Positions 11,438-23,560 are shown, counted from the first letter of the stretch. The stretch: DNA of 64,000 nt from Ananas comosus (GCF_001540865.1 NC_033635.1:4932117-4996116); one strand, 5' to 3'. Notes: a model not told the origin generated them from the sequence alone. Program-made: numbers and translations.

Positions 11438-14090
11438 ATGGAGAGGATGTTTGTAGTAGCTTTACTACTTCTCACAACACATGCTGTTTTAGCCATCGCG
11501 GCCGGCCCCTCCGTTATCATCGTCGGAGCCGGCTTTTCCGGTAACTAGCTAGCCTAAATATATATATAAAGAAGAGATCTAACTCGACAAATGAATGTAC
11601 AATCCAGTTGCGGCACCAAGGACTTCGATCGATATATATATCACTTTGTTTTTCCAACGTGTTCATAAGGTATTTCGGCGGCGAAGACGCTATCGGATGC
11701 CGGGATCAAGGACTTTCTCATTCTGGAGGCGACGGACCACATCGGCGGCCGCATCCACAAGACCAACTTCGCGGGGATCAACGTCGAGAAGGGCGCGAAC
11801 TGGGTCGAGGGTGTGAACGGCACCGAGGTGAACCCCATCTGGGTCATGGCTAATGAGCTCAAGCTAAGAAGGTTCTACTCCGACTACGATAACATCTCCT
11901 CCAACACCTACAACCAAGAGTGAGTACTTGCATGTATAATTATTAAGGACTTTGCACGGCAATGTACTTCTCTTTTGTTTTTTTTTTTTCTAGGGGTCCT
12001 TGGATTATTACTTTGTTGATGTTGATGGTCCTTTATTCTTTTCTCTTTTTTCTTTTTTTTTTCTTTCTAAAATCGGTGGAGGGGTGGGCTGTACGGGAGT
12101 TCGGAGGTGGGGAAGGCTATCGAGGAGTCGGAGAGCATCCACAGCGACGGCGAGAAGCTCTCGGCGAGGCTGCCGCCAAGCGGCCGCAGCGACATCTCGA
12201 TTTTGACAATGCAGCGCCTCAAGAACCAGTAGATCACCGTTCCTGTGGCCTCTATATATAACAACTCAACCTTTCTCTTTACATCTCTAATATTTATAAA
12301 TTAGTAGCTTAATTGCTTCTCTTTCTGTTTTTTTTTCAAAAATTTTTTTATAGATCCAGTTCATATTTTTATAAGTCTTACCAAAATGCCTTTATTCTAT
12401 CTCTTCTATTTTTCTCTCATCCCTCTCGCCTCTTTAGATGCCGTTGTTCTTGTCGTTCTCGATGTTGCCCCCTTCCTCTCCCTTCTCTTCCTCCTCCTTT
12501 TTCGTTCTCCGCCTCCAGGATATGGACATGAGGGCGATGATCTCAAAGGGTTTCCTCTTGACAACGGTGGGACGGAGGTCGAAAAGGCCGAGGTTGCGAT
12601 GGCAACAATGTGTTCGCGATGGAGGAGGAGAAGGAAGAGGAATGAGAGATTGATGTCTTCCTCCTCATTTTCTCCTTCTTCTTCTTCTTCTTGTTCGTGT
12701 TCTGTGTAGTTCTTTTAATATTAAAGATAATAAAAATATTACATGATTTGACTATTTATTATATCTTTTTATAAATATAAAAAATTTATAAAATAGTATA
12801 ATTTACTGTTAAATAGTATAATATATAGTCAAACTTTTGAATGTAGGTTGTATGATATTTATGGTCTCATATTATTTGGTCTAAAAAATTATGTCCACTT
12901 TTTTCGTCATTTAATTTAAACACAGCCACATATATGCATATTAATTTGCAAAATGTTATTGAATCTATTTGTAAGGATCTCCAAACTCAGCTTACTCGAC
13001 TAAGTTTTGAGACTAATCGATATAAAAATTGTAGATTTAGAGTCAAATCTGGTCAAATCTCGGCCGAGTGACATAAAATTCAGAATCTGAGCGGTCCGCT
13101 AAATTATATATAAATAGTAAAAGTATTGAGACATAAATATATGAAAAGTACAAAATAGTAATACCGAATGTTTTTACCATGGACAAAAGTTAATAATTAA
13201 ATAACTGTAGAACCCTCTATTTAGGGTGTATATCTATGGCGTTTTGAACTAACTAGCTAATGTACGGTTCTGCAATTTGCATGCATGATATGTACGTACG
13301 TAACGCAGTGTTCCGACGAGTGCACTGGACATGGTGGTGGACTACTACAGCTACGACTACGAGTTCGCAGAGCCGCCGCGGGTGACGAGCCTGCAAAACA
13401 CCGTCCCGCTGCCGACCTTCGCCAGGTTCGGTGAGAGTGTCTACTTCGTCGCCGATCAGCGCGGCTACGAGAGCGTCGTCTACCACGTCGCTCACCAGTT
13501 CCTCAGCACCGACAAGGCCTCCGGCGCCATTAACGACCCCAGGCTCAAGCTCAACAAGGTCAGGACCTGGGCCTCCTCCCTCTTTTTCTTCATTTGTTTG
13601 CTTATTTATTTGTTTATTGTTGTTATATTTTTCTTTATTGTTGTTGTTGCTGCTGCTGCTATTTGTGTTTACATAGGAAGGGTAAGGGTAAATTATCAGT
13701 GTTGTTGGTCTCAAACTATATTGGGCGAGTGATGCTATATTATTATTACTAGTGAAGGCCCGCGCTTCGCGGCGGGACATTTATGTAATTTTTAAAATAT
13801 TTAAATAATTTTTTTAATTTTTTAATTTTTAAATCTAATTTTAAAATTTAAACTTCAAAAATGAAGAGAGTAAAATTTAAAAAAATGTTTAAATAGAGAG
13901 AAATAAAAAAATTAAAATCTGAAACACCCAATTAAAATTAAAATAAACGCTGTATGCTAACTATTAAATTTAAAATCTAAATATAAAAATATAAAATCTG
14001 TAAATTTAAATTTTAAAATCTCTCTCTCTCTCCCTCTCTCTCTTTCTCCCTCTGGCTCTCTCTCTCTCTCTCTTTCTCCCTCTGGTCTCT

Positions 14091-14143
<53 letters not shown>

Positions 14144-14671
14144 CTCCTATCGCCCCTCTCCCTCTCTTCTCTCTTCCCCTCTCTCCCTCAGTCCTCTCCC
14201 CACCCCACCCCCCCCGCCCCCCCAACCCGCTTGCGCCTACCCGAGCCCCGCGCCCGTGCCTGCCCCTCGCGCTCGCCTCCGCCCTGTTTGCCGCCACGCG
14301 CCGGTGCCCGCGCCCGGCGCCCGCCTGCAGGGAGGCCCTAGCCCGCGCGCGGGTCAGCGCGGAGCTCGCCACTGCGCCAGCGACCGCGCCGCGCGCCCCC
14401 TCGCGCTGGGGAGAGGAGGAGAGGGGGGGGAGAGAGAGAGGTGGGGGGAGGAGAGAGGACAGAGAGGGAGAGAGACGGGTGTGGGGGAGGAGAGAGGGGT
14501 GGGGGGGGCGGGGGGAGAGGGAGAGACAGGGAGAGAGCCGGAGGGGGGGAAAGAATAGGGAAGAAAGAGGGGGGCCGCGCACCCGCGGAAGCGGGTCGCG
14601 TGCAGGGCGCGGCCGCGGCACCCGCCGGTGCGGGGGCCGCGACGTGGGGAGAGAGAGCGGGAGGGAGGTGG

Positions 14672-14719
<48 letters not shown>

Positions 14720-15412
14720 AGAGAGAGGCCCCCGTGCGCGGGGGCGCGGGTCGGGTACCCCGGCACCCCCGTGTCCCCTCTCTCTCTCTCTCTATCTCTC
14801 TCTCGCTCTCCGCGCGACCCTCGCGCGGAAGCGCGCCGGGCGCGGTCCCCTTGGGACCCCTCTTGTCCCCCCTTCTCTCTCTTGTCTGCTTCTCTCTATC
14901 TCTCTCTCCCTCTCTCTCTCTCTCTTGCTCTCTCTCCCTCCCTCTCTCTCTGTTCTCTCTCTCTCTCCTCTCTCTCTCTTTCTCTCGCGCGCGAGCTCCC
15001 GCAAAAGCGGGGAGCTCGTCGTACAAACTCTCGATTATATAGTTTATATATAGATTTATTATTATTATTGTTGTTGTTGTTGTTGTTGTTGTTATTGTTA
15101 TTTTGCTTCGTTAATTTTACTTTTCATATTCGTATGCAGTGTATATCGTTTAATAATGTCTCCTCTTGACCGATGGTCTCTAGAGTAAGTAGCAAAAAAT
15201 TTGATAGTTGATATCCGAGATTTTAAATTTAATCCTAATTAATTTAAATTTAGCTAAATTATTTTTAAATAAATAAACGAAAAACTAGCATGTTATCTAT
15301 CTCTTAAAAAAATTTAAAAAAAAAGTCTCCTTTGAATTTTGGCATGTGAAAGAGCGATAGATCCACATGGCACTCCTCAACTTACTGCTAAGAAAGTACC
15401 ACTCAACACTAT

Positions 15413-15460
<48 letters not shown>

Positions 15461-16070
15461 ACTATATATAAAAGCACGTATATTTAAATTTGGGTCTGTC
15501 GACAGACCCATTTTTTGGCGGAAAAATTAGCGCCCATTTTCTTCTTTCCGTACGAAAAATTTTAAATATAAGAATAAAAATAGAAATAAAAACAGTAATC
15601 AATACGTAAGTTCTCTATAACAGATTAGAGATCTAAAAATCCTAAAATATAAATTTTTTTATTTAATTTCAAAAGTAAATTTTTTATAACAGATTACGAG
15701 TGTGAAAATCCTATAAAAGATATTTTTCTATTTTATTTTAAAATATCTTTTTTAGATATTATCTATTTAATTTCAAAATATATATTTTTTTAAGATAACG
15801 GATTTTATTTTTCTATTTAATTTCAAAAATTTATTTCCTAACAGATTTTATTTTTCTATTTAATTTCAAAAGTAATTTTTGCATTAGAGATTATTGTTAA
15901 CTATTTATCATTTAAAGCATATCTTTCTTAATAGCGTGATTTATTATTTTAAATTTTTTAGATACATATTTGGCAATCATATAAAATATGGCCTAAAATT
16001 AAAAAATAATTTAAAAAAATTATAACTTTTTCTAATAATTATTACGGGTATTTGCACGTACATTTTACTA

Positions 16071-16106
<36 letters not shown>

Positions 16107-19100
16107 TTGGTGAGATTGTTGTTTACAGTGACTCGATTGCGTTTGTAATGTTATATTCCACTCAATGCCAAAGGACAATTATTACCCTCACACTATATGC
16201 CTCCATTCAAAAAGGTCAAAATCTAATAACATCAATAATTTAATATTATTAATAATATATTAATCTAATTTTTACTGTACATATAGAATGGTTTGATTCA
16301 AAATTTATAGAATATTTTAAAAATATTATACATTTTATATTTGAAATGTTAAATTTATTATTAGTTTCAAGCCACTTGGGTTGGAAGGATGATAGAAACT
16401 AATATTTTTTATTAATAAATTATTAATTATTTTCATCAACTATACAAATAAAAATAAGCAATGTTGGTGGTACATCCTTTTGGAGTGTAGGATATACGCC
16501 CCATCCTTGAATGGATGGGATGTATCTACAAGAAGCATTTTCCAATAAAAATATTTTCTAATTCATAACAATTTAATATTTTTATCACCTAAAAATTTAT
16601 AATAATTGTACTAATTTACTAATGATCTTTTACAACTATTTAATTGTAATTAAACGATAATAGTTTAAATATTTTCAATTAAAAATATAAAAATTATTAA
16701 AATATTATAAACCACGAAGCAAAGGGTCTTATTTTATTGCTATCCAGAGAGCATTGCTCTTTGAATAAATTTTTAGGCTTAATTGCATATAACTCTCTGT
16801 AAATATATTAAATAGTAGATATGTCCTTATAAAATTTAACTTTTTATATTTATTATTATAAAAGTTTTACCGTTTTCAAATATATGTATATTGTTAAGAT
16901 TCGTTAGATAAATATAGCTAAACATAGGTAAATATTTATCCTAATTAGTGAATGAGATAAATTGATCTTTTTACTCCTTTTATATTGTAATAATCCTATT
17001 CACTTATAAAAATAAAAGATGACCGTTGAAATTTTTGGGAAGATATTTATGCATAATTCTATAAGTTAGGACTTTTAAAAGAACATATTTATGATGGCAA
17101 AAATATTATTTTATTTATTTTTTGTTAAAAAGTAAATAGTGTTCTAACGATAATAAATCAGAAGAATAAATATAAATATCACTGAACTTTTATCAAAATA
17201 AATATAAAAAATTAAACTTTATAGAGATAAATTTATTATTCGATATATTTACATTGAGGTTATAATTAACCCTATTTTTAATTGTAAGAGACTTGTAGTC
17301 CAATAAAGATAGGATTTATAAAATATAAAATGGTGTCACAGTTGCTTCGAGATCTATGATTTTCTTTTCATTTTTTATTTTGGAGATGCTTATCTGGTTG
17401 GTTTTCGTGTCTCCTATCTATATAAATAAAAGGAAAAGATACGTTCATACTTGTTGTAGATTTTTTTTTAAAAAAAAAGCTAAAGTGTAAAGTTTAGTAG
17501 AATACTATAGGAAGAATATTGTTAGAAGCACATATGTCTCCGTAATTCCAAATTATTTTTAGATAATAAGATATCTTAATTAATTATTGCTATGTTAGAT
17601 ATAATTTATACTGTTAAAATATTTAAAAAATAAATTTCATAATTTTTTGTATTACTTAATAATCAAGAGATTTCGAAATTGCTAATTTGTAAGGCTGATG
17701 TGACATGCTTGTATATAGAGTTTAACAGTATAAAAGAATAAAAATTTGATAAAATTTTTATTATTTTTTTAAATAAGATAATAACTGTAATTAGAAACTT
17801 AAGTGTTTTATTATTATCATTTATGATATTTTTAACTTTAGTCGTTTCTCTTTAGAGTATTGGTTCACTAACCAAATAAATTGAAAAGTTATAAGATTTA
17901 ATTTTCAAATACGTTTAATAGTGTAAATTATGTATGACAGCGTTGACCGTCTAGTTCAATAACCTATCATTAAAAAGTAATTGGAAGTACAGAGTACAGA
18001 GACCTCCGTGCCTCATTATATGCTAGCTGTACTCAAATGAAAAAATGTTTTCTTGATTTATTGCTATTTGTATTTTATCAAACTGGAAGGATCAAAACAG
18101 CAAGGATAGTTTATACTATTGTCCGCTTAAGTATTATTTGGTTCGAATATAAGTAAGAACTGTCTATTTCAGGATAGGTATAAGTCCGGATATAAGCAAG
18201 AACTAGAAGTGGGCTTCGTTGGCCCGACATGAATCTGGCCTTTTTTTTTTTTTCGAGCCGAGTATGGCCCGATCGACTAGTCCTCGGGCTCTTCAATCTG
18301 TTTAATTAAACGGATCCAAATGTGGCCCAAGAATATGGCTATATAATATTATTCGATTTTGGTATTGACCAAAAAATTCATTCATTCTAGTTCTAGTATT
18401 ATTTATTGACCGAAATTGATCAGCTATAATAAATGTAATCTCTTTCTAAAAACATTAGATGTTTTAATATTCCTTTTCGATCCAAAATATGAAGTTTTAC
18501 TTTTTGGACTTTTGCTCCTCTCAAATTTGCTTTAAATTTTGAATTTAAATTTAAATTTAAACAGGTGGTGAGGCACATCAGTCAGTCCTCGACTGGTGTG
18601 ACTGTCACAACAGAGGATGGGTCGGTGTACAAAGCAGACTACGTCATGGTTTCTGTCAGCATCGGGGTCCTCCAAACTAAGCTCATCAAATTCGAACCAG
18701 ACTTGCCGGTAAGTTGCATAAACACAAAAAGGAATCAAACTACTCACATGTTTTTAAGTTCCAAACAGAAGTTTTGAGCTTTGAATTATACTATCATTTC
18801 ATTGGCTATTTGTATCTTAAAAACTTATATCGAAGTGTACGTTTTTGATATACCAGAGTTGGAAGATCTTGGCGGTATATCAGTTTGATATGGCCGTCTA
18901 CACCAAAATTTTCCTTAAATTCCCATACACGTTCTGGCCTGAAGGGACAGGGACGGAGTTCTTCCTTTATGCAAGTGAACGGAGGGGTTACTATCCTGTG
19001 TGGCAGGTAAAATGTTATCAAAATATATGAAACAATCGATTTTCTTGAAAAGGTTAATCGAACACTTCTCCTCACGTCTGATCTCAAGATTTTCTAGTAA

Positions 19101-19951
19101 GCCAAAGACAAGGGGTTAGATTAAATTCAAGAAAGTTTTGAAGTGTTCTTAGTTTGGTTTAGACCTGGCAGTAAGTTAAGAATTGCGCGCGTGGTTTGCA
19201 GCAATTTGAGAAGCAGTACCCAGGAGCGAACGTGCTGCTGGTGACGGTGACGGACGAGGAGTCGAGAAGGATCGAACAGCAGTCGGACGAGGAGACGAAG
19301 GCGGAAGCCATGGAGGTGCTGAAGAAGATGTTTGGGCCCAACATCCCTGATGCCACGGACATACTGGTGCCCAGATGGTGGTCTGATAGGTTCTACAAAG
19401 GCACCTTCTCAAATTGGCCCATCGGTGTCAACCGCTACGAGTACGATCAAATCAGGGTAATATATATATACATATATATATAAACACAAAATCTATCCTA
19501 TACATATTTTTTACTTACATATTTTAGTTTCTGAATTTTCTTTTAAAAAAATACATATAATTAATACAGTAATTTAGTCTCAGGGTATAAAAAGAATATA
19601 ATTTTTTCATAACATGAAGCTTGTCATAATTAAATGATTGATTCACTAATCCCATGGTGTGTGTGCGCGCCTGCTTGTCATAATTAAATGATTGATTCAC
19701 TAATCCCATGGTGTGTGTATATATAGAGGCCGGCTGGGATACTCTCGATAGCACCAAGAATTTGGTGCTATCGAGTTTTCCACCGTTAGATTTAATCTTT
19801 TGATTATTTTTATCCGTTAGATTGTACTATTCAATCAACCACTTACTCAACCCTAGGGGGCTCACATCATCCTAAGCACACATTTTTTAATCAAAGGGCT
19901 AAAAAATTAATAGCACCAATAGTTTTGTACTATTGATAGTATTCCAGCCTA

Positions 19952-20036
<85 letters not shown>

Positions 20037-20521
20037 TAAAATTATTATGCTATCGAAATTATAGAGAATTTGATACTTCCGATTCTTTCACCTTTGGATC
20101 AAGAATTGTACGGTTGGAATGATTGCGGTCCCCCCTACGGTTGAGTGGTGGTCCCTATAGGATAATAGTATTAATCCAAAGGTTAGAAATGATTAAAGAG
20201 ACTGATCTAAGTAACGAAAAGTCGAAAATACCATATTCTCTATTACTTCCGATAGCATAGTATATAGTTCGACTATGTTGCTTCCGAAAGTATAAAGAAA
20301 TTTGTGTGACTTTTTTAATATTTGGATCAACCCTTCAATCATTTCTGGCTCTGAGATTACTATTAGTCCTCTTACTAGACCACAAAATCCTAGCAGGGAC
20401 CACTAAACCTTGGGGGAACCGTTTTCGTTCCAATCCTATAATTTTTTATTCAAGAAACAAAAAGTTAGAAGCGACAATTTTTTTATACTTTTGAAAACAT
20501 AGTAGCTTTATACTATATATC

Positions 20522-20564
<43 letters not shown>

Positions 20565-21202
20565 AAGTAATTTCCAAATATTTATTTGAATTTTCTGGTC
20601 TGGTTAGGGCTGTCAGAGAAGTTCTAGATTACAGCAGAGTTAATAAAAAAAAATACTCAATATCTCTTTGTCACATTCTACCCAGCTACATTTTGCTATA
20701 ATAAAAATTTCAAATTAAAAAATTTCTGTTTTTTTATAACCTAAAATAAATCTTATTTCAGCTTATCTTGCATTTAACGAAAGCTTCGACTAGTAGTTTA
20801 CCAAACATCCATCTGCTGCTTCTGGGAACAGATAAAATATTCACAAACGACTAAATTGACTAGCTCAAAATGCATCAGTACTTAAAGTGTACATGTGAGA
20901 TATTAATAGTGCTATTTTGGTGCTCCATTTGTAGGCACCTGTTGGGCGGATTTACTTCACTGGGGAGCACACAAGCGAGCATTACAATGGCTACGTTCAC
21001 GGAGCATATCTTGCAGGCATATACATACACACAAAATGTTTCATGTTTGACCAAAGACATTTTGTTATTTCTCTACTGAGTTGGGATGTTAATACACTTG
21101 CGCAAATTACAACTAATTGCAGGCATTGATTCTGCCAACATCATGATCAAGTGCATCAAGCACGGTTTCTGCAAGGTCCAAATCAAGGACAAGGACTCCT
21201 AA
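11438..21202 (+). CDS. PAO: Secreted flavin polyamine oxidase, nine coding exons
   Basis: FAD-dependent amine oxidase of the maize PAO type, which oxidises spermidine and spermine, releasing H2O2. Exons: 11438-11540, 11670-11919, 12082-12228, 13309-13558, 18565-18708, 18857-19006, 19202-19456, 20935-21016, 21123-21202; 1,461 nt, 486 residues, frame kept throughout. Residues 1-22 look like a signal peptide, suggesting export. GAGFSG (30-35) binds [11 protein letters not shown] holds Trp79 and Glu81; DYEFAEPP holds Glu185 and Phe186; VYTKIFLKF holds Tyr313 and Lys315; [14 protein letters not shown] holds Glu444 and Tyr453. These match the active-site residues described for maize PAO. All introns are GT-AG except the last (21017-21122), which starts with GC. 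The acceptor of exon 3 was chosen for frame. Intron 4 (5.0 kb) is full of repeats. I see no break, so it is probably functional. Confidence 0.93.
14016..15010. repeat. GC-rich (CT)n/(GA)n island in intron 4
   Basis: Alternating (CT)n or (GA)n runs and very GC-rich blocks. The strand switches from CT-rich (14016-14215) to GA-rich (14408-14725) and back to CT-rich (14778-14985), so the parts can pair with each other. Long open frames here are low-complexity artefacts. Confidence 0.85.
15165..15324 (+). mobile_element. tRNA-derived SINE (copy S3, diverged)
   Basis: Matches S1 and S2: an A-box-like start (ctctagagtaagtagc), a decayed B-box region, the phrase tttagctaaattatttttaa, then the tail actagcatgttatctatctc and an A-rich end. 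Flanked by gtctcct at 15158-15164 and 15325-15331. Confidence 0.75.
15417..15471. repeat. (TA)n microsatellite
   Basis: Imperfect TA run inside intron 4, ending at tatataaaagcacg. Confidence 0.9.
15491..15510. repeat. Perfect 20-bp palindrome
   Basis: tgggtctgtcgacagaccca is its own reverse complement and lies 20 bases after the (TA)n tract. Confidence 0.95.
16069..16104. repeat. (TA)n microsatellite
   Basis: TA run directly after the ACTAGT end of the repeat block in intron 4. Confidence 0.9.
16771..17277. mobile_element. Palindromic MITE, complete copy
   Basis: Left end ggcttaattgcatataactc, then ctgtaaatatatt. Right end is roughly its inverse (aatatatttacattgagg, ttataattaacccta). Internal stretches read the same on both strands (tttttatatttattat at about 16842, inverse at about 17205). 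It is the same family as 6131-7572, where it holds a solo LTR. It lies in intron 4. Confidence 0.75.
17525..18020. mobile_element. Decayed long inverted-repeat TA element in intron 4
   Basis: Core phrases of the long family are visible (aaatttcataattttttgta, gtttaacagtataaaagaat, cagagacctccgtgcctc). The ends are eroded. Confidence 0.6.
19618..19720 (+). repeat. Tandem duplication in intron 7
   Basis: A unit of about 54 bases, gcttgtcataattaaatgat and onward to catggtgtgtgt, occurs twice in a row. Confidence 0.92.
19722..19957. mobile_element. Short TA-flanked MITE (short core)
   Basis: Left ggctgggatactctcgatag, right inverse ctattgatagtattccagcc. The inner core has ccaccgttagatttaatctt and ccctagggggctcacatcat, shared with the other short elements. 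It lies in intron 7. Confidence 0.82.
19958..20032. repeat. (CT)n(TA)n microsatellite
   Basis: Compound repeat between two short MITEs in intron 7. Confidence 0.95.
20033..20275. mobile_element. Short TA-flanked MITE
   Basis: Left gtaaaattattatgctatcg, right ccgatagcatagtatatagt, with the short-core phrase ccctacggttgagtggtggt inside. Confidence 0.78.
20276..20520. mobile_element. Second, diverged short TA-flanked MITE
   Basis: Follows the previous one directly: ctatgttgcttccgaaagta on the left, acatagtagctttatactat on the right, with a diverged short core. A (TA)n(GA)n run follows to 20562. Confidence 0.62.
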
Positions 21203-21282
21203 GTTTCGAAAGGTAATTGATGTTCTCGATCGCGAGTTTCTACTTTTCTATTTAGCTTGGTGTCTGCAACAGTTTCTTCACT

Positions 21283-21450
21283 CAACGACCGTCCCTAGAT
21301 CAAGTGGCAAAAGGCTTGTTGGTTGGTATCCGAGGCCTAAATTCGAATCCTAGTTGATTCACATTTCTAGCTAAATTTATTTCTGAATGAAATAAACGAA
21401 GTGGATAGCGTGCTACCTATCTCTCAAAAAAATAAAATAAAATAAAAAAA
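21283..21450 (+). mobile_element. tRNA-derived SINE (copy S1)
   Basis: Flanked by the 13-bp target duplication cagtttcttcact (21270-21282, 21451-21463). The head has a Pol III A-box-like tagatcaagtgg and a B-box-like attcgaatcc. The body has tttctagctaaatttatttc, and the tail is tagcgtgctacctatctctc plus an A/TAAA run. It lies 80 bases after the polyamine oxidase stop codon. Confidence 0.88.
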
Positions 21451-21837
21451 CAGTTTCTTCACTTCAGAAGTAGAGCCAATAGGCCTTGCCTAGCTATGCA
21501 AGAATGCCTAGAAAATGAGTTTTTCAGCCCAACCAGGCGTGAGATTCAAATTAAACTACTTTTAGAAAAGGGTTGATTGCACATAGCTGCTACTTTTTCA
21601 TATCTATTTAATTGTAATTGTTGAAGAAAATAATTTCAATTAGAGATAAATTTACGCATGAAATTATAAGAAATAATTTTTTTCTTTAAGACTTGTACAT
21701 ATAGTTTTCATCTATATACAACTAAACAAATTACTTCTATCCAAATATATATACAAGGTTATAATTGTCGTATATTTAAGTATATGTATTTAAAACTATG
21801 CCGTATTTACAGTTGCGTCAGACCAAACGACTCTTTT

Positions 21838-23199
21838 TAGGGGTGGAAACGAGCCGAGCTCGAACGAGCTTACCTCGGCTCAAATTCGGCTTGAAATTAA
21901 TTTCGAGCTTAAATTTAAGCTCAAGCTTGGATTGAAATTAATTCGAGCCGAGCTCGAGCGAGCTTAATTTCGAGTCGAGCGAGCTCGAGCCCTAAACGAG
22001 CCGCTTGAAATTCTCAACATCATACGATCAATAGTTTAATTTGTATAGAACAGTATTTATAATTTGATACAAAAATATGTCTAATAGTTCAAAGTACAAA
22101 ATAATTATATAAAATACAGTATTATAATATGAAAAAAATAATTTATGAGTTGAATATCTAATCTTTTCAGCCTCACATGTCTTTTCTTCTGCCTTCAATC
22201 TTCATATTATTTATTTTATTTTCATTTATGCAGTCAAAAATAAATAAATTATATAGATAAATATGGATAAACTATCCAATCATATATAACAAAAATTAAA
22301 ATTTATATGAATAATAATTTTTACTTTAAAAATATTATGTATATTTTTCTCAAGCATACAATTAATAGCAAGGTAGGCAACGGCAGCATATACTGTTACT
22401 TGGTAACTTGGGAGAGCTTCCGACTGGCCGCTTAGGGTGAGAGACAGAAAAAGAGAAAGAGAGAAATATATTGAAAAATTTAGAGTTCTGTGAAAGAAAG
22501 AAGAAAGGAAAAATGTATAAATTTAGTAAAATTTGCTTTTTTTTTTTATTGTCTATTTGGTTTGTTTTATGGGGCAACAACATTGGCCAATTTTAATTAA
22601 ACTTAAATTATTCACTCAGCCTATATATAATTAAAATATATTATATTAATATTTTTAAATATATATATATATATATAGTGTAGAACTATCATGCTATCGA
22701 AAATATAGAGGATTTGATGTTTTCGAATTTTTGACCATTTGATTAAAGAATTATATGGTTGGGATGATTGCAGTCCCTCCTAGGATTAAATAATATCCCT
22801 AGGATTGAGTGGTCCCTACAAGATAATAATAGTATTAGTTCAAAAAAAATGATTAAAGGGGTTGATCTAAGAATCAAAAAATTGAAAGCATCATATCCTC
22901 TATACTTTCAATAGCATAGTAGTTCTACTATATATATATATATATATATATAGTAGAACTACTATGCTATCGAAAGTATAGAGGATACGTATATATATAT
23001 TCGAGCTTTTCGAGCTTTTCGAGTTTTTCGAGCCTAATTCGAACGAGCCGAGTAATACTCAAGCTCGGCTTGAAATGAATTTCGAGCCTTTTTTTTTGTT
23101 CAAGCTCGGCTCATTTAATTTCGAGTCGAGCTCGAGCGAGCCAAATATCGAGTCGAACGCGAGTCGAACGCGAGCCGGCTCGCTCATTTGCCAGCCCTA
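21838..23199. mobile_element. hAT-like non-autonomous element
   Basis: Short terminal inverted repeats (TAGGGGTGGAAACGAGCC on the left, the inverse of TTGCCAGCCCTA on the right). The 8-bp flanks actctttt and gctctttt differ at one base, as expected of an old hAT target duplication. Subterminal regions are rich in gagccgagctcgagc. No transposase. Two MITEs are nested inside. Confidence 0.78.
22678..22990. mobile_element. Short TA-flanked MITE plus a fragment of a second one
   Basis: Complete copy at about 22678-22935 (gtgtagaactatcatgctat, inverse atagcatagtagttctac); after a (TA)n run only the left tip of another copy (22953-22990). Confidence 0.8.
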
Positions 23200-23391
23200 G
23201 CTCTTTTGTCTTTATTTAGAAGGATGAAAAGCTGTTGTGAGGTACTGCATAAATAAATAGGCCCAAAAAGAAGATTTTGGATGACCACATATTTCATTTG
23301 TAAAATAAATTCCTCATTTAGTACCACATTTTAGTATGGTAGTGCATGATAATTGCTGTGAAATTTAATTATCTTTCACTTCTCTTTGCAG

Positions 23392-23560
23392 GTAATATGA
23401 TCAATAAGATGCCATAATATTGGAAACGCAAAAAGCGTCGTATCTCCCTGAAATTTTATTCTGAAATTACGCTTCTTCCATTGTATCTTTTATTAGTTTT
23501 TTCCTTGGAAGGACATTAAATTGGAACTTAATAAACATGCATGCTTGATTATTGTCTACG
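23392..23560 (+). other. Probable last 3' UTR exon and polyadenylation signal
   Basis: Follows the acceptor at 23391. An AATAAA lies at 23530-23535. The region is conserved in the decayed paralogue at 48760-48930, where the AATAAA is lost. The true cleavage site is not visible. Confidence 0.55.

Larger units (their letters stand above)
13749..16071. mobile_element. ACTAGT-ended repeat block in intron 4
   Basis: Starts actagtgaaggcccgcgctt and ends near tgcacgtacattttactagt. Such ACTAGT ends followed by a GCCCGCGC-type motif recur in plant repeats; another start is at 44118. Inside are a GC-rich GA/CT island, a SINE, a (TA)n tract and AT-rich DNA. Whether this is one element or several nested ones I cannot tell. 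Confidence 0.5.
21213..23391 (+). other. Probable intron in the 3' UTR of the polyamine oxidase gene
   Basis: Ten bases after the stop codon a donor (AAAG|GTAATT) appears. At 23390-23391 a strong acceptor follows a pyrimidine tract (cacttctctttgcag). The intron carries a SINE and a hAT-like element with nested MITEs. The paralogous tail at 48585-49299 has a mutated acceptor at the matching place. Confidence 0.68.

Noticed and set aside
11595..11853. Open frames in other phases over exon 2
   Set aside because: Shadows of the oxidase exon, which has the conserved reading.
12313..12709. Possible extra coding exon in intron 3 of the oxidase gene
   Set aside because: The flanking exons 12082-12228 and 13309-13558 join in frame and match the family; this stretch is CT-rich and shows no family motif, though its origin is unexplained.
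14013..15169. Long overlapping open frames (up to 337 codons) in the GC-rich island
   Set aside because: They are Arg/Glu/Ser/Leu runs from (GA)n/(CT)n DNA on both strands at once, with no domain, and lie in an intron.
21286..21375. tRNA gene at the A- and B-box-like sequences
   Set aside because: No cloverleaf can be completed; the sequence continues into a SINE body with an A-rich tail and target duplication.
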